Assembly (NCBI GenBank): GCA_015060045.1
Contig: SUZH01000011.1
Coordinates: forward strand, 1-58,881
From: Rikenellaceae bacterium
GTDB taxonomy: Bacteria; Bacteroidota; Bacteroidia; Bacteroidales; Rikenellaceae
Length of the DNA: 58,881 bases
Direction: 5' to 3'
Below are positions 7,652 to 16,496 of this stretch, one piece after another (position 1 is the stretch's first letter; every line of letters begins with the position of its first letter). The notes beneath the pieces are model-generated. The model was not told where the DNA came from. It made no database searches and was given only the letters and a program-made list of their open reading frames with translations. Position numbers and translations under genes: made by a program.

Positions 7652-8389
7652 ATGAAAAAACTCCTTGTTGCATTGCTACTTCTCGTGGGCTTGCAGGCCA
7701 CGGCACAGAACGTGCAGCTACACTACGACTTCGGTCGTTCGCTCTACAGCGAGCTCGATGACTCGGCTGAGGCCGATGGACGCGCCACGCTCACCACAAC
7801 GGTCGAGATGTTCCGCCCCGACAAGTTCGGTTCGACCTTTTTCTTTGTCGATCTGGATTACGACGACGGCGTGAGCGGTGCCTATTGGGAGATCGCCCGC
7901 GAGTTGAACTTCTGGCAGCAGTCGAAGATGAATTGGTTGTCGGTGCATGTGGAGTATAACGGCGGTATGAATCGCGCTGTGGGTTCGTACAACGATGCCT
8001 ACCTGGCCGGTCTTACCTATTCGGGCCACTCGAAGGACTTCTCGAAGACCTGGTCGTTGTCGGTCATGTATAAGCACATTCCCCACACAACCGATATCGA
8101 TGGCGACAAGGCCAATGCCAACTTCCAGATTACGGGAGTTTGGGGTATCTCGTTCGCCAAGGGTTGGGGCTCGTTCTCGGGCTTCGTGGATTTCTGGCGT
8201 GAGTGCCGTCCCTGGCAGGATACGACCCATATCCTGCTGGCCGAGCCTCAGTTGTGGCTCAACCTGAACAAGATCAAGGGTTGGAACAATATCAATCTCA
8301 GCCTCGGTACCGAGCTGGAGCTTTCGAACAACTTTGTGAGCAAGGGTTTCTATTGCATCCCCACCCTTGCGGCCAAGTGGACCTTCTAA
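7652..8389 (+). CDS. DUF5020 outer-membrane channel-like protein
   Basis: The 245-residue product starts with a signal peptide (1-18, ending ATAQ) and then shows beta-barrel strands (LHYDFGRS, FGSTFFFVDLDYDD, WLSVHVEYNGGMN) ending in AAKWTF. It matches the DUF5020 family, which resembles the nucleoside-specific Tsx channels. The start is the ATG before KKLLVALLLL; a longer frame begins at 7634 but that adds residues before the signal peptide. The purine permease gene follows after 33 bp, so the pair may move nucleosides or bases across the outer and then the inner membrane (inference from context). Confidence 0.82.
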   Translation: MKKLLVALLLLVGLQATAQNVQLHYDFGRSLYSELDDSAEADGRATLTTTVEMFRPDKFGSTFFFVDLDYDDGVSGAYWEIARELNFWQQSKMNWLSVHVEYNGGMNRAVGSYNDAYLAGLTYSGHSKDFSKTWSLSVMYKHIPHTTDIDGDKANANFQITGVWGISFAKGWGSFSGFVDFWRECRPWQDTTHILLAEPQLWLNLNKIKGWNNINLSLGTELELSNNFVSKGFYCIPTLAAKWTF

Positions 8390-8422
8390 TCTGAAAGACG
8401 AACCATTAACACCAAACTATTT

Positions 8423-9715
8423 ATGTGGAAGAGACTCTTTGGGTTTGACCCCGCAAAACATACCGTTCGTACCGAGGTGCTGGCCGGTATTACCACCTTT
8501 CTGACGATGTCCTACATCCTGGCCGTCAATCCCAACATGTTTAAGGAGTTGGAGGGTATGCCTGGTGGCGCTGTCTTTACCTCGACCGCCCTGGCCGCCA
8601 TCGTGGGTACGCTTGTGATGGCTCTGTGGGGTCGTCTGCCCTTTGCGTTGGCTCCGGGTATGGGTCTGAATGCTTTCTTCGTCTATACGGTTTGTATGGG
8701 TATGGGCTACTCGTGGCAGTTTGCCCTGACAGCCGTCTTGATCGAGGGTCTAATCTTTATCTTGCTGACGGTGACCAATGTCCGCGAAGCGATCGTCAAG
8801 GCGATTCCTGCTGCCCTGAAAAATGCCATCGGGGCCGGTATCGGTCTCTTTATCGCCTTTGTGGGTCTGAAAAATGCGGGGGTGATTATCGATAATTCCG
8901 CCACGCTCGTCTCGCTGGGCGAGATCACGCATGGTAGCGCTCTGTTGGCATGTATCGGCCTGGTCATTACGGCCGTGATGGTGGCCAAGAATGTGCGAGG
9001 CGCGATGTTGATCGGTATCCTTGTGACGACCCTGATCGGTATCCCGATGGGCATTACCGAGTGGGGCGGTCTGGTTTCGCTGCCGCAATCGATTAGGCCG
9101 ATCCTCTTCCAGTTTGAGTGGCAAAATATCTTCACGCTCGATATGTTGGCCGTCGTCTTCACGTTCCTCTTCATCGATCTCTTCGATACGGTGGGTACGT
9201 TGGTGGGTGTCTGCCTCAAGGCCAATATGATCGGCCCCGATGGGCAGATTCCGCGCCTCAAGCAGGCCTTCATGGCCGATGCCATTGCCACGACCGTCGG
9301 TGCCTGCATCGGTACTTCGACCACGACGACCTATGTCGAGAGTGCCTCGGGTGTGACTCAGGGTGGTCGCACGGGTCTGACGGCCTTCGTGGCGGCTTGC
9401 TGCTTCGCGGTGGCGCTCTTCTTCTCGCCCCTGTTCCTGGCTATTCCGGCAGCCGCTACGGCTCCCGTACTGGTGATCGTCGGTCTGTTTATGTTGGAGC
9501 CGGTGCGCAACATCCCCTTCAACGACTTCTCGGAGTCAATTCCCGCCTTTGTCTGCATTATCGCCATGCCGCTCAGCTACTCGATTTCGGACGGCATCCT
9601 GCTCGGTATGATCAGTTATGTGTTGATTAACCTCTGCTGCGGTCGGGTGAAGAAGATTTCCGTGGTAACGGGTATCTTGGCGGTGTTGTTTATCCTGAAA
9701 TACATCTTTATTTAA
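8423..9715 (+). CDS. NCS2-family purine permease (AzgA/PbuG type)
   Basis: The 430-residue inner-membrane protein has the AzgA-type N-terminus (FGFDPAKHTVRTEVLAGITTFLTMSYILAVNP), about 12 to 14 hydrophobic segments, FALAPGMGLNAFFVYTV, LFIAFVGLKNAG and the conserved CIGTSTTTTYVESASGVTQGGRTGLTA region in thirds (split here only by my spacing in the source). These are marks of proton-coupled adenine/guanine/hypoxanthine permeases. It follows the DUF5020 gene closely and is followed 3 bp later by a GNAT-like gene, so the three are probably one transcript. Which purine it carries is not visible. Confidence 0.92.
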   Translation: MWKRLFGFDPAKHTVRTEVLAGITTFLTMSYILAVNPNMFKELEGMPGGAVFTSTALAAIVGTLVMALWGRLPFALAPGMGLNAFFVYTVCMGMGYSWQFALTAVLIEGLIFILLTVTNVREAIVKAIPAALKNAIGAGIGLFIAFVGLKNAGVIIDNSATLVSLGEITHGSALLACIGLVITAVMVAKNVRGAMLIGILVTTLIGIPMGITEWGGLVSLPQSIRPILFQFEWQNIFTLDMLAVVFTFLFIDLFDTVGTLVGVCLKANMIGPDGQIPRLKQAFMADAIATTVGACIGTSTTTTYVESASGVTQGGRTGLTAFVAACCFAVALFFSPLFLAIPAAATAPVLVIVGLFMLEPVRNIPFNDFSESIPAFVCIIAMPLSYSISDGILLGMISYVLINLCCGRVKKISVVTGILAVLFILKYIFI

Positions 9716-9718
9716 GCT

Positions 9719-10930
9719 ATGAAAAACGAAAAATATACCCTGCACGAGGTCAAGACTGCAGCCGAGAAACGGGCCTGGATCGACTTCCCGAAGCAGGGTT
9801 TGTACAAAGATTATCCGAATTGGGTCTGCCCGCTCGATACGGACATTGAGAAGGTCTTTGATCCGGCGCACAACGAGCTCTTCGCCGAGGGCGAGGCGAT
9901 TCGTTGGGTCGCCCGTGACGAGAAGGGGGCTATTGTGGGCCGCATCGGTGCCTTCTACAACCGCGAGAAGGCATCGATCGAGGAGCAGCCGACGGGTTGC
10001 TGCGGCTTCTATGAGTCGATCGACGACCAGCAGGTGGCCAACCTCTTGTTCGATGCCGCTCGTGACTGGCTCAAGTCGAAAGGCATGGAGGCGATGGATG
10101 GCCCGGTGAACTTCGGTCAGCGTCGCGATTGGTGGGGCCTTTTGGTGAAGGGCTTCGAGTATCAGCCCCTCTATATGAATCCCTACAATCCGCCCTATTA
10201 TCAGGCTTTGTTCGAGAACTACGGCTTCATGAACTACTTCAATCAGAACTCCTATCAGTGGCGTGTTGGAGAGTCGGAGGCTTCGCAGCGCATCCACGAC
10301 CGTGCGGCGCGTCTGCTGGCCGATCCGACCTATCACATCGAGCCGATCAACAAAAAGCAGTTGCCTGAGGCTGCCGAGCACTTCCGCACGATCTACAATA
10401 AGGCGTGGTCGTTGTTCTCGGGTGTGAAGCAGATGACCCGTGAGGAGGCGCAGCAGATCATGAAGACGATGTTGCCGATCATTGATCCGCGCATCATCCT
10501 CTTCGCCTACCACAACGACGAGCCGATAGGCTTCTTTATCACGGTGCCCGACCTGAACCGCCTGATTGGGAAGTATAACGGCAAGTTCGGCCTGTGGCAG
10601 CAGTTGCGACTGATGTGGAATCTGAAGGTGAAGAAGTCGTGCGACCGTGTCTTCGGCATTATCTTCGGTATCACGCCCGAGTATCAGGGTAAAGGTGTCG
10701 AGTCGGCTATCATGAGTCGATACCACGCCTTTGTGCAGTCGCCCGAGAACGAGTATAAGTCGATTGAAATGGCCTGGATTGGTGATTTCAACCCCGTGAT
10801 GAATCGTATGTTGGTCAGCTATGCGGGTGCCGAGTGCCACAAGGTACACACGACCTATCGCTACCTCTTCGACCGCGAAAAGGAGTTTAAGCGTTGTCCG
10901 CGCCTGGGTCTGAAGCGCAATAAGGAGTAA
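9719..10930 (+). CDS. GNAT-fold acyltransferase-like protein
   Basis: The 403-residue soluble protein is of a Bacteroidetes-common type related to GNAT N-acetyltransferases. Residues 1-110 hold FPKQGLYKDYPNWVCPL and GAIVGRIGAFYNRE; 120-170 hold DGPVNFGQRRDWWGLLVKGF; the C-terminal third has GFFITVPDLNRLIG and FGITPEYQGKGVESAI, the last resembling the acetyl-CoA pyrophosphate loop (Q/R-x-x-G-x-G/A). Acceptor and role are unknown. It starts 3 bp behind the permease stop, which implies co-transcription. Confidence 0.7.
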   Translation: MKNEKYTLHEVKTAAEKRAWIDFPKQGLYKDYPNWVCPLDTDIEKVFDPAHNELFAEGEAIRWVARDEKGAIVGRIGAFYNREKASIEEQPTGCCGFYESIDDQQVANLLFDAARDWLKSKGMEAMDGPVNFGQRRDWWGLLVKGFEYQPLYMNPYNPPYYQALFENYGFMNYFNQNSYQWRVGESEASQRIHDRAARLLADPTYHIEPINKKQLPEAAEHFRTIYNKAWSLFSGVKQMTREEAQQIMKTMLPIIDPRIILFAYHNDEPIGFFITVPDLNRLIGKYNGKFGLWQQLRLMWNLKVKKSCDRVFGIIFGITPEYQGKGVESAIMSRYHAFVQSPENEYKSIEMAWIGDFNPVMNRMLVSYAGAECHKVHTTYRYLFDREKEFKRCPRLGLKRNKE

Positions 10931-10959
10931 ATAATCGTATAACATTGAACCATAAAACA

Positions 10960-12060
10960 ATGAAAACAACAGTTTTTACCAAGTACCACATTGCAAACGG
11001 GGCAAAGATGGCCGAGTTTGCAGGTTACAACATGCCGATCGAGTTCTCGGGCATCAACGATGAGCACATGACCGTGCGTGAGAAGGCAGGCGTCTTCGAT
11101 GTAAGCCACATGGGCGAGATTTGGGTCAAGGGTCCGAAGGCGGAGGAGTTGCTGCAGAAGATTACGACGAACGACGTTTCGAAGCTCTTCGACGGCAAGG
11201 TGCAGTATACCTGCATGCCCAACGGCAAAGGGGGTATCGTGGACGATATTCTGGTCTATCGCATCGATGCGGAGTGCTTCCTGCTCTGCGTCAATGCCGC
11301 CAATACGGAGAAGGATTGGCAGCACATTTGCGCCGAGGGTGCCAAGTTGGGCATGGAGGCCGGTCACGGCAAGCAGCTCTACAACGCTTCGGACGAGATC
11401 TGCCAGCTGGCTGTGCAGGGTCCTCTGGCGATGAAGATCGTGCAGAAATTATGTGCCGAGCCGGTGGAGGAGATGGAGTACTACACTTTCCGCAAGATGG
11501 AGGTGGCCGGTGTGGATGCCATTCTCTCGATCACGGGCTACACGGGCTCGGGTGGTTGCGAGATCTACGTGGCCAACGAGGATGGCGATAAGCTCTGGGA
11601 GGAGCTTTGGAAGGCCGGCGAGGAGTATGGCCTGAAGAATATCGGTCTGGGTGCCCGCGATACGCTGCGCCTGGAGAAGGGCTTCTGCCTCTATGGCAAC
11701 GATATCGACGATACAACCTCGCCCCTGGAGGCGGGTTTGGGTTGGATCACGAAGTTTGCCGAGGGCAAGCAGTTCATCGACCGCGAGAAGATGGAGGCCC
11801 TGAAGGCCAACGGCGTGGAGCGTAAGCTGGTCGGCATCAAACTTATCGGCCGTGGTGTGCCGCGCCACGAGTATAAGCTGGCTTCGCCCGAGGGTGAAGA
11901 GATCGGCCACGTAACTTCGGGTACGATGTCGCCCTGCCTGAAGTGCGGTATCGCATTGGGCTATGTCAAGACCCCCTATGCCAAGGTCGGTACGAAGATC
12001 GCCGTGGTGATCCGTGAGCGTCTGATCGAGGCTGAGGTTGTGAAACTTCCCTTTGTATAG
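10960..12060 (+). CDS. gcvT: Aminomethyltransferase, glycine cleavage T protein
   Basis: The 366-residue product is full-length GcvT, which moves the aminomethyl carbon of glycine from lipoyl-H-protein to tetrahydrofolate. Conserved stretches are AGYNMPIEFSGINDEH, GVFDVSHMGEI, NGKGGIVDDILVYR (with the folate-site Asp), SITGYTGSGGCEIY, LGARDTLRLEKGFCLYGNDID and EIGHVTSGTMSPCL. The start is ATG at 10960; an in-frame ATG 15 nt upstream adds only five residues. Genes for GcvH and GcvP are not in this window. The sulfhydrylase gene follows after 11 bp. Confidence 0.96.
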   Translation: MKTTVFTKYHIANGAKMAEFAGYNMPIEFSGINDEHMTVREKAGVFDVSHMGEIWVKGPKAEELLQKITTNDVSKLFDGKVQYTCMPNGKGGIVDDILVYRIDAECFLLCVNAANTEKDWQHICAEGAKLGMEAGHGKQLYNASDEICQLAVQGPLAMKIVQKLCAEPVEEMEYYTFRKMEVAGVDAILSITGYTGSGGCEIYVANEDGDKLWEELWKAGEEYGLKNIGLGARDTLRLEKGFCLYGNDIDDTTSPLEAGLGWITKFAEGKQFIDREKMEALKANGVERKLVGIKLIGRGVPRHEYKLASPEGEEIGHVTSGTMSPCLKCGIALGYVKTPYAKVGTKIAVVIRERLIEAEVVKLPFV

Positions 12061-12071
12061 CGAAAAATAAG

Positions 12072-13358
12072 ATGGATACGAAGAAATATCGTTTCGAGAC
12101 CCGCCAGATTCACGCGGGTCTCGATCCTAACATCGAGAACGGTTCGCGCGGTGTGGGCATCTATCCTACGGCGGCATATCGTTTCCGTAGCTGCGACTAT
12201 GCAGCCAAACTCTTCGAACTTTCGGAGCCGGGCAACATCTACACGCGTTTGCAGAACCCTACCACCTCGGCCTACGAGGAGCGCATCGCAGCGCTCTATG
12301 GCGGTGTGGGGGCTTTGGCCCTTGCGTCGGGTATGTCGGCTATCCTGATTACCATCACGGCCCTGGCCAAGCAGGGTGACAACATTGTCGCCTCGCCCTA
12401 CCTGTATGGTGGTACCTACAATCAGTTCCGCATCTCGCTGCGCAACCTCGGTATCGAGGTGCGCATCGCCCAATCCGAGGAGCCGGAGGCCTTTGCCGCC
12501 TTGTGTGACGAAAATACGAAGGCGCTCTATGTCGAGAGCATGGGCAATCCGACCTGCGCGGTGCTCGACCTGGAGGGGCTGGCTGCGGTGGCCAAGGAGA
12601 AGGATATCCCCTTTGTGGTGGACAATACGTTCGGTGCTGCGGGTTACCTCTGCAACCCCTTCGATTGGGGCGCCAACATCGTGGTCGATTCGGCTACGAA
12701 GTGGATCAACGGCCACGGTACGGCGATGGGCGGTGTGATTGTCGATGGCGGCAACTACAATTGGGCTAACGGCAAATTTCCGCAGATCGACGGCCCGTCG
12801 GAGGGTTACCACGAGTTGAATTTCTACGAGACCTTCGGCTCGGCCGCCTTCATCGTGAAGTGCCGTGTGGATGGCCTGCGCGACTTCGGTTGCTGCCCCT
12901 CGCCCTTCGATGCCTACCTGATGATGATCGGTCTGGAGACCTTGTCGTTGCGTGTCAAGCAAGAGGTGGAGACTACCTGGCGCTTGGCAGAGTATTGCCG
13001 TAAGCATCCCAAGGTGGAGCGTGTGAGCTTCGTTGGTTTTGAGGATCATCCGAGCTATGCCAATGCCAAGAAGTACTACCGTTTCGGCTCGTCGGCGGTC
13101 TTTACCGTGGAGTTGAAGGGTACGCTGGAGAGTACGGTGCGCTTCGTGGAGGCGCAGCAGCTGGCGGCCCATATGACGATGATTGGCGACTCGATTACGG
13201 TCATTACGCACCCTGCCTCGACAACCCACAAGCAGCTCTCGGAGGCCGACCTGAAGGCGGCAGGTGTAACACCTACCTTGCTGCGAATCTCGGCCGGTCT
13301 GGAGCATGCCGACGACCTGATCGAGGACTTCGAGCGTGCATTTGCTTGTGTCGAGTAA
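12072..13358 (+). CDS. metY: O-acetylhomoserine aminocarboxypropyltransferase (sulfhydrylase)
   Basis: The 428-residue product belongs to the PLP-dependent Cys/Met metabolism family. It has FETRQIHAGLDPNIENGSRG at the N-terminus, YTRLQNPT, ALASGMSAI, FVVDNTFGAAGYLCNPF and the PLP-lysine motif DSATKWINGHGT (Lys near residue 211). Length and the long N-terminal part fit MetY rather than cystathionine synthase. It makes homocysteine (from sulfide) or methionine (from methanethiol) out of O-acetylhomoserine. It lies 11 bp behind gcvT and ends at a bidirectional terminator. Confidence 0.92.
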   Translation: MDTKKYRFETRQIHAGLDPNIENGSRGVGIYPTAAYRFRSCDYAAKLFELSEPGNIYTRLQNPTTSAYEERIAALYGGVGALALASGMSAILITITALAKQGDNIVASPYLYGGTYNQFRISLRNLGIEVRIAQSEEPEAFAALCDENTKALYVESMGNPTCAVLDLEGLAAVAKEKDIPFVVDNTFGAAGYLCNPFDWGANIVVDSATKWINGHGTAMGGVIVDGGNYNWANGKFPQIDGPSEGYHELNFYETFGSAAFIVKCRVDGLRDFGCCPSPFDAYLMMIGLETLSLRVKQEVETTWRLAEYCRKHPKVERVSFVGFEDHPSYANAKKYYRFGSSAVFTVELKGTLESTVRFVEAQQLAAHMTMIGDSITVITHPASTTHKQLSEADLKAAGVTPTLLRISAGLEHADDLIEDFERAFACVE

Positions 13359-13381
13359 ATTGTGAGCTACACCCCATAAAA

Positions 13382-13405
13382 AAAGACAACCGAAAGGTTG
13401 TCTTT
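13382..13405. terminator. Bidirectional terminator between converging genes
   Basis: AAAGACAACC (13382-13391) and GGTTGTCTTT (13396-13405) with a GAAA loop, A run before and T run after, serve metY on the plus strand and the hydrolase on the minus strand. Confidence 0.9.
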
Positions 13406-13413
13406 TTTATTGA

Positions 13414-14358
13414 TTATAGGTGTCTTTCGCAGAACGAGACCACCTGTCGGGTGTACTCCTCGGGGTGATCCATGTAGGCGTCGGCATGTCCGGCCTCGGG
13501 CGCAATCCAGATGGCTCGGTCGCCCTGCTGTTTCGCCTCGTACAAGGGGTAGACCATGCGCGTAGGCACATAGTGGTCGTCGCCTCCGTGGATGAAGAGC
13601 ATCGGAACGGTCGATTTTTGAACCGCTTGCAGCGCCGAGGCTTCGCAAAAATCCCATCCGAAACGCCAACGGGCCAACCGGCGAGCTACATGCAGAACGG
13701 GGAAAGCGGGCAGGTGGTAATCCTCCTGCAACTCTTTTTTGAACTGCTCCCAGACGCTGGTGTAGCCGCAATCCTCGACGATGCAACGCACCGATGCGGG
13801 CAGATCCTCCTCGCCCGAGAGCATCATAACGGTGGCGGCACCCATCGAGAGACCGTGCACAATAACCTGCTGATCAGCCCCAAAAAGAGAGGGAATCGTT
13901 TCGATCCACTGCTTGACATCGAGCCTGTCCTGCCAACCCATGCCCATCGAATCGCCGCCACTCTTGCCGTGAAAACGGAGCGTCGGAAGCAGGATGTTAC
14001 ACCCCAACTCCTCGCGATAGAGGCGGGCGATGTGCAACATGCCGAAGGGATGGTCGGTGTACCCGTGTACGACAACCGCCGTTCGCAGGGAGGGTTGTTC
14101 GGTCGGGAGGTAGTAGGCGTGGAGCGGTGTCTGATCTTCAGCCGCGATGGTGATCTCCTGCAATAGGTGCGCGCGACGCAACGAGTCGGCCCACGGTTTG
14201 TGCGTGGGGTAGTTCTCGCCCCACGCGTGGAGACAAGCCTCGTCGCCCCGTTCAAAGTGGGGACGCAGGGCTACCTCCGTCAGGTAGTAGCCACCGCCCA
14301 CAACGAGGAGCAGGACCACCACAATCAAACCGACACACCAGCCGATCACCTTCCGCAT
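13414..14358 (-). CDS. Membrane-anchored alpha/beta hydrolase
   Basis: The 314-residue product has one N-terminal membrane segment (about residues 6-28, GWCVGLIVVVLLLVVGGGYY) and an alpha/beta-hydrolase domain outside it. The oxyanion stretch is VVVHGYTDH, the nucleophile elbow HGLSMGAAT carries the Ser, the acid is in FIHGGDDHYVP and the His in EAGHADAY. Such proteins are annotated as serine aminopeptidase-like S33 or BAAT-like hydrolases; the substrate is unknown. It starts 3 bp after the stop of the threonine dehydrogenase gene and is probably co-transcribed with it. Confidence 0.85.
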   Translation of the reverse strand: MRKVIGWCVGLIVVVLLLVVGGGYYLTEVALRPHFERGDEACLHAWGENYPTHKPWADSLRRAHLLQEITIAAEDQTPLHAYYLPTEQPSLRTAVVVHGYTDHPFGMLHIARLYREELGCNILLPTLRFHGKSGGDSMGMGWQDRLDVKQWIETIPSLFGADQQVIVHGLSMGAATVMMLSGEEDLPASVRCIVEDCGYTSVWEQFKKELQEDYHLPAFPVLHVARRLARWRFGWDFCEASALQAVQKSTVPMLFIHGGDDHYVPTRMVYPLYEAKQQGDRAIWIAPEAGHADAYMDHPEEYTRQVVSFCERHL

Positions 14359-14361
14359 GGA

Positions 14362-15309
14362 CTATTTACCCAACTTTTTACGGATGTGCAGGAGCATGTC
14401 GTCGGTCATCGACGAGAGATCCCACTTGGGCTTCCAATCCCACTCCTCGCGGGCGCACGTGTCGTCCAGCGAGTTGGGCCAGCTCTGGGCAATGGCCTGC
14501 TTCACGGGATCGATGTTGTAGTCCATCGTGAACGAGGGCAGACGCTTCTGAATCTCGGCACAGATGATTTCGGGTGTGAAGCTCATCGAGGCGAGGTTGA
14601 AGCTGTTGCGGTGCTTCAGGCGTGTCGGATCGGCCTCCATCAGCTCCACGCAGGCGCGCAGGGCATCGGGCATATAGATCATGTCCATATACTCGTGGGG
14701 CGGAATGGGGCAGGTGAAGTGACCCGTGCGGATCGCCTCGTAGTAGATCTCCACGGCGTAGTCGGTCGTACCGCCACCCGGGAGGGTTACGTTCGAGATG
14801 ATACCCGGGAAACGCACCGAACGCGTATCGACCCCGTACTTCTGGTGGTAATAGTTGCCGAGCATTTCGCCCGTATATTTGCAGATGCCGTAGATTGTCG
14901 TGGGCTGCATGATCGTATCCTGCGGCGTGCCGTCCTTGGGCGACGAGGGTCCGAATGCGCCGATCGACGAGGGGGTGAAGAGGGCGCAGTGGTGCTGACG
15001 AGCCACCTCCAACGAGTTGTTCAGGGCGCCCATATTTACCGCCCAGGCCATCTGGGGATTTCTTTCGCCCACGGCCGAGAGCAGGGCTACGAGGTTGAAG
15101 ATCGTGTCGATCTGGTAGCGAGCCACGACCGAGGCCATCGAGGTGGCATCGAGGGCGTTGAGCACCTCGAAGGGGCCATCCTCGCCCAACTCTTTGCAGT
15201 CGCGCATATCGGTGGCAACGACATTCTGGTTGCCGTAAATTTTACGGAGGTACACGGTCAGTTCCGAGCCGATTTGGCCGCCTGCACCGACGATAAGAAT
15301 CTTTTTCAT
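14362..15309 (-). CDS. tdh: SDR-type L-threonine 3-dehydrogenase
   Basis: The 315-residue product is an extended short-chain dehydrogenase. The NAD motif GAGGQIGS is at 8-15, the catalytic YGICK gives Tyr 140 and Lys 144, and TPSSIGAFGP at 112-120 supplies the Ser. The whole pattern matches the UDP-galactose-epimerase-like threonine dehydrogenases known from Flavobacterium, which oxidise threonine to 2-amino-3-ketobutyrate for cleavage to glycine and acetyl-CoA. No kbl gene is next to it. It is first in a two-gene unit with the hydrolase. Confidence 0.9.
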   Translation of the reverse strand: MKKILIVGAGGQIGSELTVYLRKIYGNQNVVATDMRDCKELGEDGPFEVLNALDATSMASVVARYQIDTIFNLVALLSAVGERNPQMAWAVNMGALNNSLEVARQHHCALFTPSSIGAFGPSSPKDGTPQDTIMQPTTIYGICKYTGEMLGNYYHQKYGVDTRSVRFPGIISNVTLPGGGTTDYAVEIYYEAIRTGHFTCPIPPHEYMDMIYMPDALRACVELMEADPTRLKHRNSFNLASMSFTPEIICAEIQKRLPSFTMDYNIDPVKQAIAQSWPNSLDDTCAREEWDWKPKWDLSSMTDDMLLHIRKKLGK

Positions 15310-15370
15310 GGGTTAATGATTGTATTTTGTTGCTCAAAGATAGAAAATAATCCGAAAAGTTGTATATTTT

Positions 15371-15402
15371 TTTGGTCTTTTCATTTTTCTTGCGTACTTT
15401 TG
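15371..15402 (+). promoter_or_regulatory. tRNA-Thr promoter
   Basis: TTTG (15371-15374) and TACTTTTG (15395-15402) with a 20-nt spacer fit the Bacteroidetes -33/-7 consensus, 22 nt before the tRNA. Confidence 0.8.
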
Positions 15403-15424
15403 CACCACTCAATTGAGGAAAGTT

Positions 15425-15496
<72 letters not shown>

Positions 15497-15519
15497 CAAC
15501 GGTCGCACCGACCAAACGC

Positions 15520-15544
15520 AAAGCCACCTGAAAGGTGGCTTTTG
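15520..15544 (+). terminator. Terminator behind tRNA-Thr
   Basis: AAAGCCACCT and AGGTGGCTTT pair around a short loop (15520-15542), ending in TTTG. A smaller GGTCG/CGACC hairpin (15501-15513) lies between it and the tRNA. Confidence 0.75.
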
Positions 15545-15546
15545 TC

Positions 15547-15692
15547 GTATAGGGCTGTCGCTATGCTTGCATAAGGCGAACAGCCCTATACAACAAAACA
15601 GCTTCCATAGGAAGCTTTGCGTTGGCCGACAGCTCCCGTTGACAGCTGCCCCGCGGGAGCGCGAGGCTCGACCGATGCGGCACGCATCGGTC
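15547..15692. repeat. Row of four foldbacks between tRNA-Thr and aqpZ
   Basis: Inverted repeats follow one another: GTATAGGGCTGT with ACAGCCCTATAC (15547-15591, with an inner TATGC/GCATA stem); AGCTTCC with GGAAGCT (15600-15616); GCTCCCG with CGGGAGC (15632-15660); GACCGATGC with GCATCGGTC (15670-15692). None is clearly followed by a T run. The gap 15497-15771 holds no ORF I would call. Confidence 0.7.
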
Positions 15693-15709
15693 AAACGAGT
15701 CAACAACCT

Positions 15710-15745
15710 AATAAAACAAACGAGCCACCCACACGGGGCGGCTCG
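15710..15745 (-). terminator. aqpZ terminator
   Basis: CGAGCCACCC (15721-15730) and GGGCGGCTCG (15736-15745 region) pair fully on the minus strand if one G-U pair is allowed; the minus strand continues TTTGTTTTATT. Confidence 0.75.
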
Positions 15746-15771
15746 TTCTGTTTTTGCGGATGCGGCGTAGA

Positions 15772-16440
15772 TTACTTCTTCTCGCACTTGCACTCGCACG
15801 TGAGGGCCTTCCATACACCGGCCGAGAGGGCAGCACCCACCAGCGGAGCAACGATGAAGATCCACAGATCGGTCATAGCCTGACCACCTGCCAGCACGGC
15901 GGGACCAATCGAACGAGCGGGGTTCACCGATGTACCCGTGTAGTGGATACATACGAGGTGAACGAGCACCAGCGTAAGACCAATGGCCAGACCTGCCAGG
16001 TTGCCTGCGCCCTTCTTCTCGTCGGTCGTACCGAGTACAACAAGCACAAATACGAAGGTGAAGACTACCTCGGCGATCACGGCGCCGCAGGTCGAGATAC
16101 CCGACTGGATCGTGTTCGCACCCAGACCCGACTCGGGAGCCAGTGCGTAGAGGATGCCGGCACCGATGAAGGCACCAATCACCTGGAACAGCACATACAT
16201 CAGGGCGTCCTTGCCGCTCATGCGCTTCGAGAGCCATACGCCGAAGGTGATAGCGGGGTTGATGTGGCAACCCGAAATGCCGCCAATGGCGTAAGCCATG
16301 GCGACTACCGAGAGACCGAAGGCCAGGGCCGTACCAACAACCGATGCCGTATCGACACCGCAGCTCAGGCTTACGGCCGTGCCGCAACCCATCAGAACGA
16401 GCACCATCGTGCCCACCATTTCAGCAAAATACTTCTTCAT
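15772..16440 (-). CDS. aqpZ: Aquaporin Z
   Basis: The 222-residue inner-membrane protein has six membrane segments and two NPA loops (HINPA at 59-63 and SVNPAR at 171-176). The conserved filter Arg follows the second NPA, and a His in LVHLVCIHYTGTSVNPARS is where the water-specific AqpZ filter has one, so water rather than glycerol is the likely cargo. The C-terminal tail ends in TCECKCEKK, an unusual Cys/Lys-rich cytoplasmic end. It is transcribed alone, with its own terminator. Confidence 0.94.
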   Translation of the reverse strand: MKKYFAEMVGTMVLVLMGCGTAVSLSCGVDTASVVGTALAFGLSVVAMAYAIGGISGCHINPAITFGVWLSKRMSGKDALMYVLFQVIGAFIGAGILYALAPESGLGANTIQSGISTCGAVIAEVVFTFVFVLVVLGTTDEKKGAGNLAGLAIGLTLVLVHLVCIHYTGTSVNPARSIGPAVLAGGQAMTDLWIFIVAPLVGAALSAGVWKALTCECKCEKK

Positions 16441-16496
16441 AGTTTATTAGGTTTGTAAAAGGTTTGCGTAAAATTAACGAAAAAAATCGAAATTTC

